Notes: a model not told the origin generated them from the sequence alone. Counted from the stretch's first letter, positions 20,560-30,665 are shown. The stretch: 64,000 nt of DNA from Verrucomicrobiota bacterium (GCA_003218375.1 QHNH01000014.1:1-64000), one strand, 5' to 3'. Translations and numbers: made by a program.

Positions 20560-20973
20560 ATGAGCAGCACCACTTTTCTTCGCAGCGCGGTCCTTCTTTT
20601 CAGCGCGATCCTTGCCGTGTCTGCGACGGCTTCGGACGACCACCCGCTCTTTCATTCCACGAACCCGTTGGCGCCCCGGGACGAGTGGGGCGTGCTCCAC
20701 CAAATGCCGAATGTCGATCCGACTGATTATTTCCACCGGTCAGGCTCGCGGCTCTATTACTATTTCAAATCGCGCCAGGAACTGTTGCGCGATCCGGCCT
20801 ACGTCGCCTCACTCCAGGTCGTCCTGCGAAGCCGCGGCTATTATTGCGGCCCGATCGACGGCATTATGTCCGACGCCGTCTCCGAAGGCATCGCGCGCGC
20901 GCAAAAGAATCACGTCCAGCGCGTGACCGGCACCCTCACCGTTCCCGTTCGCCGCGCCTTGAATCTGCCGTAA
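20560..20973 (+). CDS. Secreted protein with peptidoglycan-binding-like domain
   Basis: Signal peptide; VASLQVVLRSRGYYCGPIDGIMSDAVSEGIARAQKNHVQRVTGTL resembles PG_binding_1. Confidence 0.65.
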   Translation: MSSTTFLRSAVLLFSAILAVSATASDDHPLFHSTNPLAPRDEWGVLHQMPNVDPTDYFHRSGSRLYYYFKSRQELLRDPAYVASLQVVLRSRGYYCGPIDGIMSDAVSEGIARAQKNHVQRVTGTLTVPVRRALNLP

Positions 20974-21001
20974 CGGCCTTCGTCATTCGTCATTGGAACG
21001 C

Positions 21002-21072
21002 CTGCCTCGCTAGGATTCGAACCTAGACAAAGAGATCCAGAATCTCTGGTGCTACCGTTACACTACGAGGCA
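21002..21072 (-). tRNA. tRNA-Gln (anticodon CTG)
   Basis: Reverse strand TGCCTCG...AGAGA-TTCTGGA-TCTCT...GGTTCGAATCC...CGAGGCA; 7-bp acceptor stem, T-loop and CTG anticodon visible. Confidence 0.93.
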
Positions 21073-21119
21073 TCGATCGAAGGGCGATAGACCTAAGACG
21101 TTCGTGGGTATTTCGCAAG

Positions 21120-21198
21120 TCCTGTAGCGGCGGTCTATGACCGCCGAAGGGCAATGTGCGCCGGACGAAATCGACGGTCATAGACCGCCGCTACAGGA
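21120..21198. repeat. Family A-like bipartite palindrome (TCCTGTAGCGGCGG...CCGCCGCTACAGGA)
   Basis: TCCTGTAGCGGCGGTCTATGACCGCCG ... CGGTCATAGACCGCCGCTACAGGA. Confidence 0.88.
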
Positions 21199-21205
21199 AA
21201 CGGAT

Positions 21206-22534
21206 TTATCGGGCAGGCGTCGCGCCGCTCAACCAGATTTCCGCGCCTTCGCGCGCGGCTTCCACTTCGAGCTGCCGGCCGCTTTCCACCACCAGGAGGC
21301 GCGCCCGTTCCAGCATCTCTTCGATCTGGCGATCGTCGTGGCTGGGATCGTGGTGAAACATGAACAGCTTTTTTGCTCGCGCTTCCAACGCCAGCGACAC
21401 CACCCGGCTGAGCGCGCCGTGCCCCCAGCCGATGTGCTCCTGGTATTTTTCGTCGGTGTATTGCGTGTCGAGAATCAGCACATCACAGTCCTTGAGAAAT
21501 TCGACCAGCTTCGAGCGTTGCACGACCGCCTGGGCGCGGGCCCGTTCGGCATGAACGCCGTCGCGTTCCGCCAGCTTCAGCTTCAACGGCTCGAACGGCT
21601 CGTTGTCCGGCAGAAACGCGATCGAGCCTTCCTTGGTGAACAGCCGGTAGCCGGCACAGACCCCGGGGTGATTCAGGAAGCGCGAGCGCACCCGGACGTC
21701 GCCGACATTGAAATCCATCTTCTTGAGTTCCCGGACCTTGATGGTGCCGGGAAGATTTTTCCAGCTCACCGGAAAGAACGGCAGTTCCATCTGGGCGGCG
21801 AGGATCGTGGCGAGGCCATCGCGCGCGCCCTGATAGCCGAAGACGTTGATCGTGTTCTTGGCCTGGTAGGCGGGCAGAAAAAACGGGAGTCCCTGGATGT
21901 GGTCCCAATGTGTGTGAGTCAGCAGCAGCGTCAGGTTCATGGGGGCGTTGCCGAATTCCTGGTTAAGGGCGAGGCCCAGCTCGCGGATTCCGGAACCCGC
22001 ATCCAGGATGATGATTTCCCCGTTCGTGCGAACTTCGACGCAAGTCGTGTTACCGCCGTAACCGATTGTCGACGGTCCCGGGACCGGAATCGATCCGCGA
22101 ACACCCCAAAATTTTATCCGCGTCGAGGGCGGATGGAATTTCAGCGAGCGCGAATCGCGGCCGGCCAATTTTCCCGGGCGACGCCGCGGGCGTTTGATGG
22201 CGGCGGCGAGCTTCTCCCATTTGAGTGGCTTGACGAAGTAATCGTCTCCGCCCGCTTCCAGGACCGCTTCGCGATCGATGTTATACCGGCGGCCGGCCAT
22301 GATGATGATCCGGGCCAGGTCGAGTTTCTCGCGGATCGCGCGGCAAACCTGAAGGCCGCTCATTTTCGGCAGGAGCAGGTCGCACACGACCGCGTCCGGC
22401 CGTTTCGCGAATGCCAGCTCGATCCCCGCTTTGCCTTCGAGCGTCTCGATCACGTCCCAGCCGTGCTTCACGAAGAGGCGCGCGATTTTTCGGCGGCTCT
22501 CCACGTCGTCCTCGATGAGTAACACCGTCGGCAT
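21206..22534 (-). CDS. Response-regulator receiver domain fused to an MBL-fold metallo-hydrolase
   Basis: N-terminal VLLIEDDVESRRK...VVCDLLLPKMSG...; C-terminal RGSIPVPGPSTIGYGGNTTCVEV and THTHWDHIQG. Confidence 0.88.
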   Translation of the reverse strand: MPTVLLIEDDVESRRKIARLFVKHGWDVIETLEGKAGIELAFAKRPDAVVCDLLLPKMSGLQVCRAIREKLDLARIIIMAGRRYNIDREAVLEAGGDDYFVKPLKWEKLAAAIKRPRRRPGKLAGRDSRSLKFHPPSTRIKFWGVRGSIPVPGPSTIGYGGNTTCVEVRTNGEIIILDAGSGIRELGLALNQEFGNAPMNLTLLLTHTHWDHIQGLPFFLPAYQAKNTINVFGYQGARDGLATILAAQMELPFFPVSWKNLPGTIKVRELKKMDFNVGDVRVRSRFLNHPGVCAGYRLFTKEGSIAFLPDNEPFEPLKLKLAERDGVHAERARAQAVVQRSKLVEFLKDCDVLILDTQYTDEKYQEHIGWGHGALSRVVSLALEARAKKLFMFHHDPSHDDRQIEEMLERARLLVVESGRQLEVEAAREGAEIWLSGATPAR

Positions 22535-22605
22535 GGCTTGTTGCGCCGGATTTTGTCAGCCTCGTTCGGGGAAACAAGCGTTTTTCAGGAAGGAGTTACG
22601 CAGAT

Positions 22606-22687
22606 TTCTGTAGCCGCGGCCCTGTGGGCCGCGTGGGTCTGGGCGTCGATGCATCCCGGCGCTTCGCACAGCGAAGCGGCTACAGAA
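22606..22687. repeat. Family A bipartite palindrome
   Basis: TTCTGTAGCCGCGGCCCTGTGGGCCGCG ... CGCTTCGCACAGCGAAGCGGCTACAGAA. Confidence 0.9.
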
Positions 22688-22701
22688 GAGGCGCAGCGTC
22701 G

Positions 22702-23094
22702 CTAGAGCAGGCTCGAACCGAAGCCGCCCGGCTTGCCGCGTTTCCAGCGCAGATCGGGATGGAGATTGATTTCTTCCGGCGCCACATCGAACCCGACCGA
22801 CCGCAGCAAATACGAAACGCCCTCCCGGCTTTCCATGGTTTCCTTCAGGCTGCGCGCGAACAGCTCGATGTATTCCTTGTAGGATTCGAGCGCCAGCTTG
22901 CCCTCCGCGAAATGCTCGGCCAGCGCTTCATCGTGATAATCGATCAGCTCCACCAGGGCGCGCCGGAGTTTCAGCCGCATTTCCGGGTCGACCACCACCT
23001 TGAACGGGGTCGCGCCGGGGTCCGGTTTGGCGATCTCCTTTTTGAGCGCGGTCTGGTCCGCGGAAACGAGCTGATAATCGCGAGGTTCGTCCAT
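22702..23094 (-). CDS. Conserved hypothetical protein (130 aa)
   Basis: Compact ORF between 3'-end repeats; MDEPRDYQLVSADQTALKKEI... Confidence 0.55.
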   Translation of the reverse strand: MDEPRDYQLVSADQTALKKEIAKPDPGATPFKVVVDPEMRLKLRRALVELIDYHDEALAEHFAEGKLALESYKEYIELFARSLKETMESREGVSYLLRSVGFDVAPEEINLHPDLRWKRGKPGGFGSSLL

Positions 23095-23186
23095 TTTTGC
23101 GGGTCAATATAGCCTCGAAAAGGCGCGCAGGGGTGGGGGACAGTTGTGGATTGACCTGCTGGTTGTGTCAAACCAGAATCGCCGCC

Positions 23187-23624
23187 ATGAAAAGAACTCT
23201 CATCACATTGGTTATGGCTGTAAGCTTGGTGTCCGCTGCTTTTGGCGCCGGGGCCGACGCGGAATTGAAAGCGATCGAACAGCAATGGCTCGACGCCTAC
23301 ATGAAGAGCGACCCAGCTTTCATTAAGAACCTCGAGGCCGAAGATTATTCGATCATCGAACCGGACGGCGCCGTTTCGACCAAAGCCCAGGACGTCAAAG
23401 CGACAACCGACAAGACCTTCGTTTTGAAAACCGCCACGATGAGCGATTTCAAATGCCGGATGATCGGCGACAATGCTGCCGTGGTAACTTGCATGCTGAA
23501 GATGAGCGGCACGGAGGATGGGAAGGATTTTTCCGGCGACTATCGCGGCACCGACGTCTTCGAGAAGAAGGCCGGCAAATGGATGGCCGTGGCTTCGCAG
23601 CTGACGAAAGTCGGCAAAGAATAG
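23187..23624 (+). CDS. Secreted SnoaL/DUF4440-like (NTF2-fold) protein
   Basis: ATG at 23187, signal peptide, AELKAIEQQWLDAYMKSDPAFIKNLEAEDYSIIEPDG. Confidence 0.7.
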   Translation: MKRTLITLVMAVSLVSAAFGAGADAELKAIEQQWLDAYMKSDPAFIKNLEAEDYSIIEPDGAVSTKAQDVKATTDKTFVLKTATMSDFKCRMIGDNAAVVTCMLKMSGTEDGKDFSGDYRGTDVFEKKAGKWMAVASQLTKVGKE

Positions 23625-23639
23625 CGCCTGCCACTGTTC

Positions 23640-23750
23640 TTCTGTAGCCGCTTCGCTGTGCGAAGCGTGGGAGGAATCGTCGCCATCAATAACGCCGCCC
23701 ACCCGCCTTCGTCCGACTACGGCGTGGCAGGCAGGGCGGCGGCTACAGAA
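23640..23750. repeat. Family A bipartite palindrome
   Basis: TTCTGTAGCCGCTTCGCTGTGCGAAGCG ... GGGCGGCGGCTACAGAA. Confidence 0.88.
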
Positions 23751-23761
23751 GGCGCTATCTC

Positions 23762-25834
23762 CTAAAAGAAAATTGGGATGATCAGGATGGCGACGATGTT
23801 CACAACCTTGATCATGGGATTGATCGCGGGGCCGGCCGTGTCCTTGTAGGGATCGCCGACGGTGTCGCCGGTGACGGAGGCGGCGTGGGCGAAGGAGCCT
23901 TTGCCCCCGAGATTACCTTCCTCGATGTATTTCTTGGCGTTGTCCCACGCGCCGCCGCTCGAAGTCATCGCGATGGCGACGAACAGGCCGGTGACAATGG
24001 TGCCGACGAGCAGACCGCCGAGAACGACAGGGCCGAGCGGTTTGATCATGGCAACGGCGAGGACAAACAGGACGGGCAAGAGGGCGGGAACAATCATTTC
24101 GCGGAGCGCCGCCTTGGTAACGATGTCGACGCAGGTGCCGTACTCGGGAACGTCTTCGCCGCGGAGGATGCCGGGCTTTGCGGTGAGTTGCCGACGCACT
24201 TCGCGCACGACCGCACCCGCCGCCTTGCCGACGGCGTCCATGCTGAACGCGGTGAAAATAAACGGCAGCAATCCGCCAATGAACAAGCCGATGATGACTT
24301 TTGGTTCCGTGAGCGAAAACTGAAACGAGTACGGGCGACCGTTGGCGGCAAAATGCGCTTTCAATTCTTCGACGTAGGAACCGAAGAGCACCAGGGCCGC
24401 CAAACCCGCGGAAGCGATCGCGTAACCTTTCGTGACCGCCTTCATCGTGTTACCGACGGCGTCCAACTCGTCGGTGATGCCGCGAATCTCTTTCGGCAGA
24501 TTGCTCATGACCGCGATGCCGCCGGCGTTGTCGGTAATCGGGCCGAAGGCATCGAGCGAAATGATGATGCCGGCCATCGAGAGCATGCTCATGACCGAAA
24601 TGGCGATGCCGTAAAGGCCGGCGAAATGGAAGCTCAGCAGGATCGCGATGCCGATGAACCCGACCGGCAACGCGGTGGCGTGCTGGCCAATGGCGAGACC
24701 GGCAATGATGTTCGTGGCGTGCCCGGTCTCGGAAGCCTTGGCGATCTTGCGGACCGGCGCGTAGCTCGTTGAAGTGTAGTAGTTGGTGATGAGAACGACG
24801 ATCCCGGTCATGAGCAGGCCGACGAGCGACGCATAATAGAGATCGGTCGCCGAGCGATCGAGACCGCCGATGGTAACCGGGTTCGGGAAAAGCAAATGCG
24901 TCGCGGGCCAATACAAAATGGCTGAGACGAGACCGCTCGCGCCGACCGCGCCCATCAAAACCGTCCCGGGCCGTCCGCCGCTGATGTTGACGAACAAGAT
25001 GCCGATGACCGCGCCGAGCACGGAAATGCCGCCGAGGACGAATGGATAAATGATCGCCGCCGGATACGAGCCGAGGGTGAGCGCGCCGACGAGGATCGCA
25101 CCGATCAAACTCACCGCGTAGGTCTCGAAAACGTCCGCGGCCATGCCAGCGCAATCGCCCACGTTGTCGCCGACATTGTCCGCGATGGTGGCCGGGTTGC
25201 GCGGATCGTCTTCCTCGAGATTGCTCTCGATTTTGCCGACGAGATCGGCGCCCACATCCGCCGCCTTTGTGTAAATGCCGCCGCCAAGACGCGCGAAGAC
25301 GCTGATCAAACTTGCGCCTAGGGCGAGACCGACCAGGCTTTTCACCGCCATGTCGTGCGCAAGCCAGTTGGCCAACGTGTAAAACCCACCGACCGACAAC
25401 AGCGCCAGACCAACCACGAGAAGGCCTGTGACCGCGCCGCCGTTGAACGCGACGCGCATGGCGGCCGAGCGCGATTGGCTGGCAGCCTGGGTAGTCCGCG
25501 TGTTCGCCAGCACGGCAATGCGCATACCGATGTAACCGGCGGCAAGCGAACAGAAGGCGCCAATCACGAAACCGATCGCGGTGAATTTGTCGCGAGAGAT
25601 AAAGAGGAGGATGAAAATGACAGCGGCGATCGCGCTGATGGTTACGACCTGGCGCTTCAGGTAAGCTTTCGCGCCTTCTTCGATCGCGCCCGCAATCTGC
25701 CGCATTTTGTCATTCCCAGGCGACAACCGAATGACCGCTTTGATCAGGAGAAAGGCAAAAATCAGGCCCAGAACCGCGCAAACCATCGAAAGGGTGACAC
25801 CGGATTTGAGGATATCGAGGGCGAGAAAAGTCAT
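23762..25834 (-). CDS. hppA: Membrane-bound ion-translocating pyrophosphatase
   Basis: 690 aa; [54 protein letters not shown]. Confidence 0.96.
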   Translation of the reverse strand: MTFLALDILKSGVTLSMVCAVLGLIFAFLLIKAVIRLSPGNDKMRQIAGAIEEGAKAYLKRQVVTISAIAAVIFILLFISRDKFTAIGFVIGAFCSLAAGYIGMRIAVLANTRTTQAASQSRSAAMRVAFNGGAVTGLLVVGLALLSVGGFYTLANWLAHDMAVKSLVGLALGASLISVFARLGGGIYTKAADVGADLVGKIESNLEEDDPRNPATIADNVGDNVGDCAGMAADVFETYAVSLIGAILVGALTLGSYPAAIIYPFVLGGISVLGAVIGILFVNISGGRPGTVLMGAVGASGLVSAILYWPATHLLFPNPVTIGGLDRSATDLYYASLVGLLMTGIVVLITNYYTSTSYAPVRKIAKASETGHATNIIAGLAIGQHATALPVGFIGIAILLSFHFAGLYGIAISVMSMLSMAGIIISLDAFGPITDNAGGIAVMSNLPKEIRGITDELDAVGNTMKAVTKGYAIASAGLAALVLFGSYVEELKAHFAANGRPYSFQFSLTEPKVIIGLFIGGLLPFIFTAFSMDAVGKAAGAVVREVRRQLTAKPGILRGEDVPEYGTCVDIVTKAALREMIVPALLPVLFVLAVAMIKPLGPVVLGGLLVGTIVTGLFVAIAMTSSGGAWDNAKKYIEEGNLGGKGSFAHAASVTGDTVGDPYKDTAGPAINPMIKVVNIVAILIIPIFF

Positions 25835-25908
25835 GACGGCTTCGTTGAAAGTGGGGGACTTTAGTTAGGTTTACCGGACTGGCAACGGGTAAATCACCTG
25901 CAATTAGT

Positions 25909-25990
25909 CCTGTAGCCGCCGCCCTGTGGGCGGCGTGGGATTGGCGGCCGCGATCGCTCTCACGCTTCGCATAGCGAAGCGGCTACAGAA
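25909..25990. repeat. Family A bipartite palindrome
   Basis: CCTGTAGCCGCCGCCCTGTGGGCGGCG ... CGCTTCGCATAGCGAAGCGGCTACAGAA. Confidence 0.9.
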
Positions 25991-26000
25991 GACAGAATTC

Positions 26001-27500
26001 CTACAGTTCGAAAACGGCGCGCAAACGCTGGAGGAAGGAGGAGCGGTACTCCGATTCTTTTTTCTTCTGCTCGGGCGCGGCCGCGGCTTCTTTGACAATT
26101 CCTTCGCCTTCCAGTTTGCGTTGCGCCAGCAGTTCGCTCAGAGCGCTCAGGTATTCGGGCGATTCACGCAGCACCTCCGCCATGACGTGCTTGCTGATCT
26201 CGAGCACTTCGCAATCGTTCTCCGCCTGGATCGTGGCGGAGCGCGGCTCGCCAGTGAGCAATGCGAATTCGCCAAAACAATCGCCCGGGCGCATCACGCC
26301 GACGCGTACGCTCGCGCCGTTCCGGGCCACCGAAACCGCGGCATCGCCGCGCAGCATGACAAACATTGAGTCGCCCGGATCGCCCTCCCGGATCAGGCGT
26401 TCGCCGCGGCCGTAGCGCTGAATTTGCGCGTTCCGCAGGACGTTTTCGAGCTGGGCGTCGTTCATGCAATCGAAGAGCGCTTCGCCGCGGAGAATGGCGC
26501 GCGCCTCGGCCCGGTCATCGGCGATGCGTTTCGGGCCGCGCTGGAGATGAAGGGTGCGGATGGGGAAGGGAATGGTGATGTGCTGGCGCCGGAATTCGTA
26601 CCAGATATTGGTCCGGATGGCGTCGCAGACATCGTTATACTCACGATGATTCCCCATCGAAAACTTGATCTCGTAGATCACCGCGGAATCCGCGAAATCC
26701 ATGACAAAGACTTTCGTGGGCGGATCGGGGAGAACGCCTTCAGCGCTGTTGGCCGCGCGACGCAGCGCATCTTTCACCCGGTTCGGGGCCACGTCGTAAT
26801 CCGCGCCCACCCGCAAACGCATCGCGTGGATCTGGGTGGGGTAATGAAGGTTGATGATCGTGTTGCGCGCGATCTGGTAATTGGGGATGTCGAGATAAAT
26901 GCCGTCGTTGGTGCGGAGCCGCGTCGAGCGCCAGTTGATCTCCATGACCTCCGCGAATCGATCCTGGATATGGAGCCAGTCCCCGACCTTGTACGGTTTG
27001 CTGATTTGGAGCGCGATGCCGGAAATGATTCCGCCAAAAAGATCCTGGGTGGCGAAGCCAAGGACGATCGCGGCGATGCCGGAGGTGGCGAGGATACCTC
27101 GCAACTCGCCTTGCGCGTGATAGCCGACGCTCAAGACGATGAGCAGCGCGATCAGGTAAATAAAGAGCGCGACGACTTGGCGGAGAAAATGCGGGATGGT
27201 CGTACGCCGTTTTTTTCCCCAATAACCCTCCCAGAGGTAGCGATCGAGGAGCGCGACGATGAAAGCGGTGCTGAGAAGAAAGACGGCGGCGCCGACGTGG
27301 TTGCGCCAGTTCGCCTCGACGCCGTAGAACGAAGTGGCCGCGTAAAACGCGAGCGTCAGACAGAAAAGCTGGAAGAGAACACCGAGGCGCACGCCCGCCC
27401 GGCGCTTAAGGAGGCGGCCGATGGTGAGCGCGGCGAAATAAGTCGCGATAAAAACGAACACCGTGACGAGGGCTTTCTGGCTCTGGAAAATTTGTAACAT
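26001..27500 (-). CDS. MscS-type mechanosensitive channel with C-terminal cyclic nucleotide-binding domain
   Basis: LFGGIISGIALQISKPYKVGDWL...; C-terminal LIREGDPGDSMFVMLRGDAAV...PGDCFGEFALLTGEPRSATIQA. Confidence 0.87.
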   Translation of the reverse strand: MLQIFQSQKALVTVFVFIATYFAALTIGRLLKRRAGVRLGVLFQLFCLTLAFYAATSFYGVEANWRNHVGAAVFLLSTAFIVALLDRYLWEGYWGKKRRTTIPHFLRQVVALFIYLIALLIVLSVGYHAQGELRGILATSGIAAIVLGFATQDLFGGIISGIALQISKPYKVGDWLHIQDRFAEVMEINWRSTRLRTNDGIYLDIPNYQIARNTIINLHYPTQIHAMRLRVGADYDVAPNRVKDALRRAANSAEGVLPDPPTKVFVMDFADSAVIYEIKFSMGNHREYNDVCDAIRTNIWYEFRRQHITIPFPIRTLHLQRGPKRIADDRAEARAILRGEALFDCMNDAQLENVLRNAQIQRYGRGERLIREGDPGDSMFVMLRGDAAVSVARNGASVRVGVMRPGDCFGEFALLTGEPRSATIQAENDCEVLEISKHVMAEVLRESPEYLSALSELLAQRKLEGEGIVKEAAAAPEQKKKESEYRSSFLQRLRAVFEL

Positions 27501-27559
27501 CGGCAGTTGGCAGAATAGCAGCGGGGAGGCGATGGCGACAAGTGCGCTCGCGCTGCTTC

Positions 27560-27640
27560 TTCTGCAGCCGTCGCCCTATGGGCGACGCGGGAGAACGCGA
27601 TGCCTCATCTCACGCCTCGCATAGCGAGGCGGCTACAGAA
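27560..27640. repeat. Family A bipartite palindrome
   Basis: TTCTGCAGCCGTCGCCCTATGGGCGACG ... CGCCTCGCATAGCGAGGCGGCTACAGAA. Confidence 0.9.
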
Positions 27641-27644
27641 GAGC

Positions 27645-28001
27645 CTACAACTTGGGCGCGATAACCAGCCACGCCCAGCCGGCGAGAAAGCAGAGGCCGC
27701 CGAGCGGAGTGATCGCGCCGAGCCAGCGGACGTTGGCCAGCGCCATCGCATAAAGACTGCCGCTGAAAAACAGGATGCCGGCGGCGAGCAGCAGGTAAGC
27801 CGCGCGATTTCCCGCGCCATAGAGCGCGAGCGCCAGCAGCGCGACGGCGTGCACCAAATGATAAAGCACTGCTTTGTTCCAGGCATCGAGCATGCCGCTG
27901 CTCTCCAGCTTCGCCTTCAACGCGTGCGCGCCGAATGCACCCAGGGCCACGGCCACAAAACAAAATACCGCCGCTATCCGGAGGAGTGCGATCCGGCTCA
28001 T
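27645..28001 (-). CDS. DUF423 family membrane protein
   Basis: MSRIALLRIAAVFCFVAVALGAFGAHALK...; ATGA overlap with the upstream PBP stop. Confidence 0.85.
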   Translation of the reverse strand: MSRIALLRIAAVFCFVAVALGAFGAHALKAKLESSGMLDAWNKAVLYHLVHAVALLALALYGAGNRAAYLLLAAGILFFSGSLYAMALANVRWLGAITPLGGLCFLAGWAWLVIAPKL

Positions 28002-30157
28002 TTGCCTCCGAAAAATTTCCGGAACGATTGGAAAAGCCGCCCCGGTAGCGTCGTCGCCTTTTGTCCCAGGTCCTGGAGCTTCTGGGCAAATTGCGTCTGG
28101 GTGCCGCCGTGGATTTCGCACACCACCGTAGGCACCTTGTCTTCCGGCAACGTGATTTCGTAAGCGGTCCCAGCGGCGTTGCATCCTGTGGCCGCCAGAT
28201 GATTCGAGATGGAACAAACCGTGGCGCGGGCGAGCGGCATCGTCGCCTGGAGCGGCTGCGCCGGATAACGCTGGGCCGCTTTCGTCATGACCTGCGTCCA
28301 AACCGGCAGCGCGAGCGCGGCCCCGTACCCGCGGGCCATGATCGTTTGCGGCTGGTCGAACCCAACCCAGACGCCGCAGGTGATCGCGTTCGTATAACCG
28401 ACGAACCAGGCGTCTTTGTAATCGTTCGTCGTCCCGGTTTTACCGGCGGCCGGCAGTTTGAAGCCTAACGACTTCGCGCTCGCGGCCGTTCCGCTCACGA
28501 GCACCTGCTCCATTAATTCCGAAGTCATCCAGGCCGCGCTCGGGTCGAGCGCCGGGACGCTCACATGCGCCGCGCGATAAATCGGGTTGTGGTCCGCGTC
28601 GTCGATCCGCTCGATGATGTAAGCCTGCTTGCGAACGCCGGCGTTCGGAAAAACTGTGTACGCCGCGGTAAGATCTTTCAGGTCCGTTTCGAACGCGCCA
28701 ATGTAAATCGCCGGGCCGTGCGAAATGTTTTGGCCAAGCCCAAGCGTCATCGCGATCTTCTGCACATCATCGAGTCCGGCGAGCTCGCCCACGCGCACGC
28801 TCATCGTGTTGCGCGAATGAATCAGCCCGTAGGAAACCGGCTGCACCCCGCCGTAGGTGCCGTCGGAATTTCCTGGCGCCCAATTTCCGGCGCCCTGGAT
28901 CTCGCCCGGCTCGATCGGCCCGTCGCTGACTGCGGCGCCGGGAAGCAGACCGTGCATGAACGCGACCGTGTAGACGAACGGCTTGAACGAGGAGCCGATC
29001 TGGCGATTCGCCGGCGTGAGCGCGCGATTGAATTTGCTCTGCGCGTAATCGCGTCCACCGACAAGTGCGCGGATTCCGCCACTCTCGTTGTCGATCGCGA
29101 CGAGCGCGCCTTGCAAGTACGGCATCGACGAATCTTCGCCCTCTGCCGGCGGCCGGTAGTTCGCCTTCAGCGGATGTCTGTAGCCCGACTGGTGCTCGAT
29201 CTTGCTCAGCTGCGTTTCGAGCGCCTGGGTCGCGGCGAGTTGCACGGTGGGATCGAGCGTCGTGTAAATGAAAAGGCCGCCGTCATCGATTTGTTCCGGC
29301 GTGAGGAGCAGGTTCAGGTCGCGCTGGACCGCGTCCATCGCATAGTTCTCCTGGATAAGCGGCATCCGTTTCGGATGCGACGCGACCTTGGTGAGCTTCG
29401 CTTCCTGCGCCTGCGCCAGGCTGATCTTCTTCAGCTCGACGAGACGATCGAGCACTGTGTCCCGCTGGACCGCGGCGCCCTCCGGATTTTTCAGTGGCGA
29501 AAAACGGTTCGGGCTCCGGATCAAGCCGGCCAGGATCGCGGACTCCGACAGGTTCAATTTCGCCGCGTCCTTGCCGAAGTAAGCGAGCGACGCGGTCTGC
29601 ACGCCATAACAACCGGCGCCGAAATAAATCCGGTTCACATACGCCTCGAGAATTTGTTGCTTGGTAAAATCCTTCTCGATCCGGAGCGCCACCATGGCTT
29701 CCAGGACTTTGCGGCTGAGGGTGCGCCCGCCGAGCGGCAGGCTGTTGCGGGCCAGTTGCTGGGTAATGCTGCTGGCGCCTTCCCTGGCCGAGCCGCTCAT
29801 GATGTCGCGCACGAGCGCGCGCGCAATCCCGCGCCAGTCAATTCCGCCGTGCTCGAAGAAGCGCGTGTCCTCGCGCGCGAGAAGCGCGTCGATGAAAAAG
29901 GGCGACACTTCGTTCAACGCGACCTTGACCCGGTTCGCACCCGCGAGACGGCTGTAGATTTTCCCGTCCACGTCGAAGACGGTATTGCGCTCCGGCATGT
30001 CGCCGACCTTTTTCAGGTCGTAGGTCTGGGCCCAGACCGCGTAGAACAAGAGCACCGCGAAGACCGCGACGATCGGCAGCGCGAAGAGCGCGAGCTTCCA
30101 CGGGAGGCGGAACTTGCCTCCGCGTTTTTTCGGCGAAGCGCGCGCGAGAAGCTTCAT
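27998..30157 (-). CDS. Class A penicillin-binding protein (transglycosylase/transpeptidase)
   Basis: EDTRFFEHGGIDWRGIARALV, SSFKPFVYTVAF (SxxK), KTGTTNDYKDAWFVGY. Confidence 0.94.
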   Translation of the reverse strand: MKLLARASPKKRGGKFRLPWKLALFALPIVAVFAVLLFYAVWAQTYDLKKVGDMPERNTVFDVDGKIYSRLAGANRVKVALNEVSPFFIDALLAREDTRFFEHGGIDWRGIARALVRDIMSGSAREGASSITQQLARNSLPLGGRTLSRKVLEAMVALRIEKDFTKQQILEAYVNRIYFGAGCYGVQTASLAYFGKDAAKLNLSESAILAGLIRSPNRFSPLKNPEGAAVQRDTVLDRLVELKKISLAQAQEAKLTKVASHPKRMPLIQENYAMDAVQRDLNLLLTPEQIDDGGLFIYTTLDPTVQLAATQALETQLSKIEHQSGYRHPLKANYRPPAEGEDSSMPYLQGALVAIDNESGGIRALVGGRDYAQSKFNRALTPANRQIGSSFKPFVYTVAFMHGLLPGAAVSDGPIEPGEIQGAGNWAPGNSDGTYGGVQPVSYGLIHSRNTMSVRVGELAGLDDVQKIAMTLGLGQNISHGPAIYIGAFETDLKDLTAAYTVFPNAGVRKQAYIIERIDDADHNPIYRAAHVSVPALDPSAAWMTSELMEQVLVSGTAASAKSLGFKLPAAGKTGTTNDYKDAWFVGYTNAITCGVWVGFDQPQTIMARGYGAALALPVWTQVMTKAAQRYPAQPLQATMPLARATVCSISNHLAATGCNAAGTAYEITLPEDKVPTVVCEIHGGTQTQFAQKLQDLGQKATTLPGRLFQSFRKFFGGK

Positions 30158-30163
30158 CGTTGA

Positions 30164-30264
30164 GGAAGGTTAATCGTTGAAGGGTTGAAGGGTTGAAGGG
30201 TTGCAGCGTTAGAGCAATGCAACGCTTCAACCGTTCAACGCTTTAACTCTTCAACGCTGCAACG
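30164..30264. repeat. Inverted octamer array (GTTGAAGG-type units, then inverted CTTCAAC-type units)
   Basis: GTTGAAGG x3, GTTGCAGC, GTTAGAGC | AATGCAAC GCTTCAAC CGTTCAAC GCTTTAAC TCTTCAAC GCTGCAAC. Confidence 0.85.
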
Positions 30265-30268
30265 GCCC

Positions 30269-30604
30269 TTAAAGTCGCATCTGGACCGCGCTGGCCGGCT
30301 GCTCGTGCGCGCAGGGCGCGTTGGTCGGCACCCCGGCATCCGCGGTATTCACCTGGACGAGCTTGTTCTCGACCAGATACTCCTCGACTTCGTCGCCGCT
30401 GATGTCGGCCAGCATTTTGTCGTTGATCTCGACGCAGGGCGAAAGCGGCTGGCCGGTCTTGGTCTCCATCTCCCAACGGAAGGCCGGGTTCTGGATAATG
30501 TCTTTCTCGGTGTAAGGAAGATTGTATTTGGCGAGCACGGCGCGAACGCCGGCGCTCCAGCCGCAGGTGGTTTTGAGGTAGGCAGTGATCTTGGGCGTAT
30601 CCAT
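30269..30604 (-). CDS. Glutaredoxin-like protein with CGWS site
   Basis: ITAYLKTTCGWSAGVRAVLAKYNLPYTEKDI thioredoxin-fold start. Confidence 0.75.
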   Translation of the reverse strand: MDTPKITAYLKTTCGWSAGVRAVLAKYNLPYTEKDIIQNPAFRWEMETKTGQPLSPCVEINDKMLADISGDEVEEYLVENKLVQVNTADAGVPTNAPCAHEQPASAVQMRL

Positions 30605-30665
30605 GCCGGGAACCTAGCATGCGCGGCGCGGTTTGCATTCGCTCTTCGCGGCGCTAAGAAATGGC

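Noticed and set aside
21120-21198. Palindromes as IS or MITE termini with a carried gene
   Set aside because: Elements are only about 54-112 nt with no transposase ORF; REPIN-like fits better. The 217-nt nested element also carries no gene.
21137-22522. 461-aa forward ORF opposite the receiver-MBL gene
   Set aside because: The opposite strand has two clear domains; this ORF also starts inside a repeat element.
28565-30163. 532-aa forward ORF opposite the class A PBP
   Set aside because: PBP motifs on the reverse strand are unambiguous; this ORF is Arg-rich mirror sequence.
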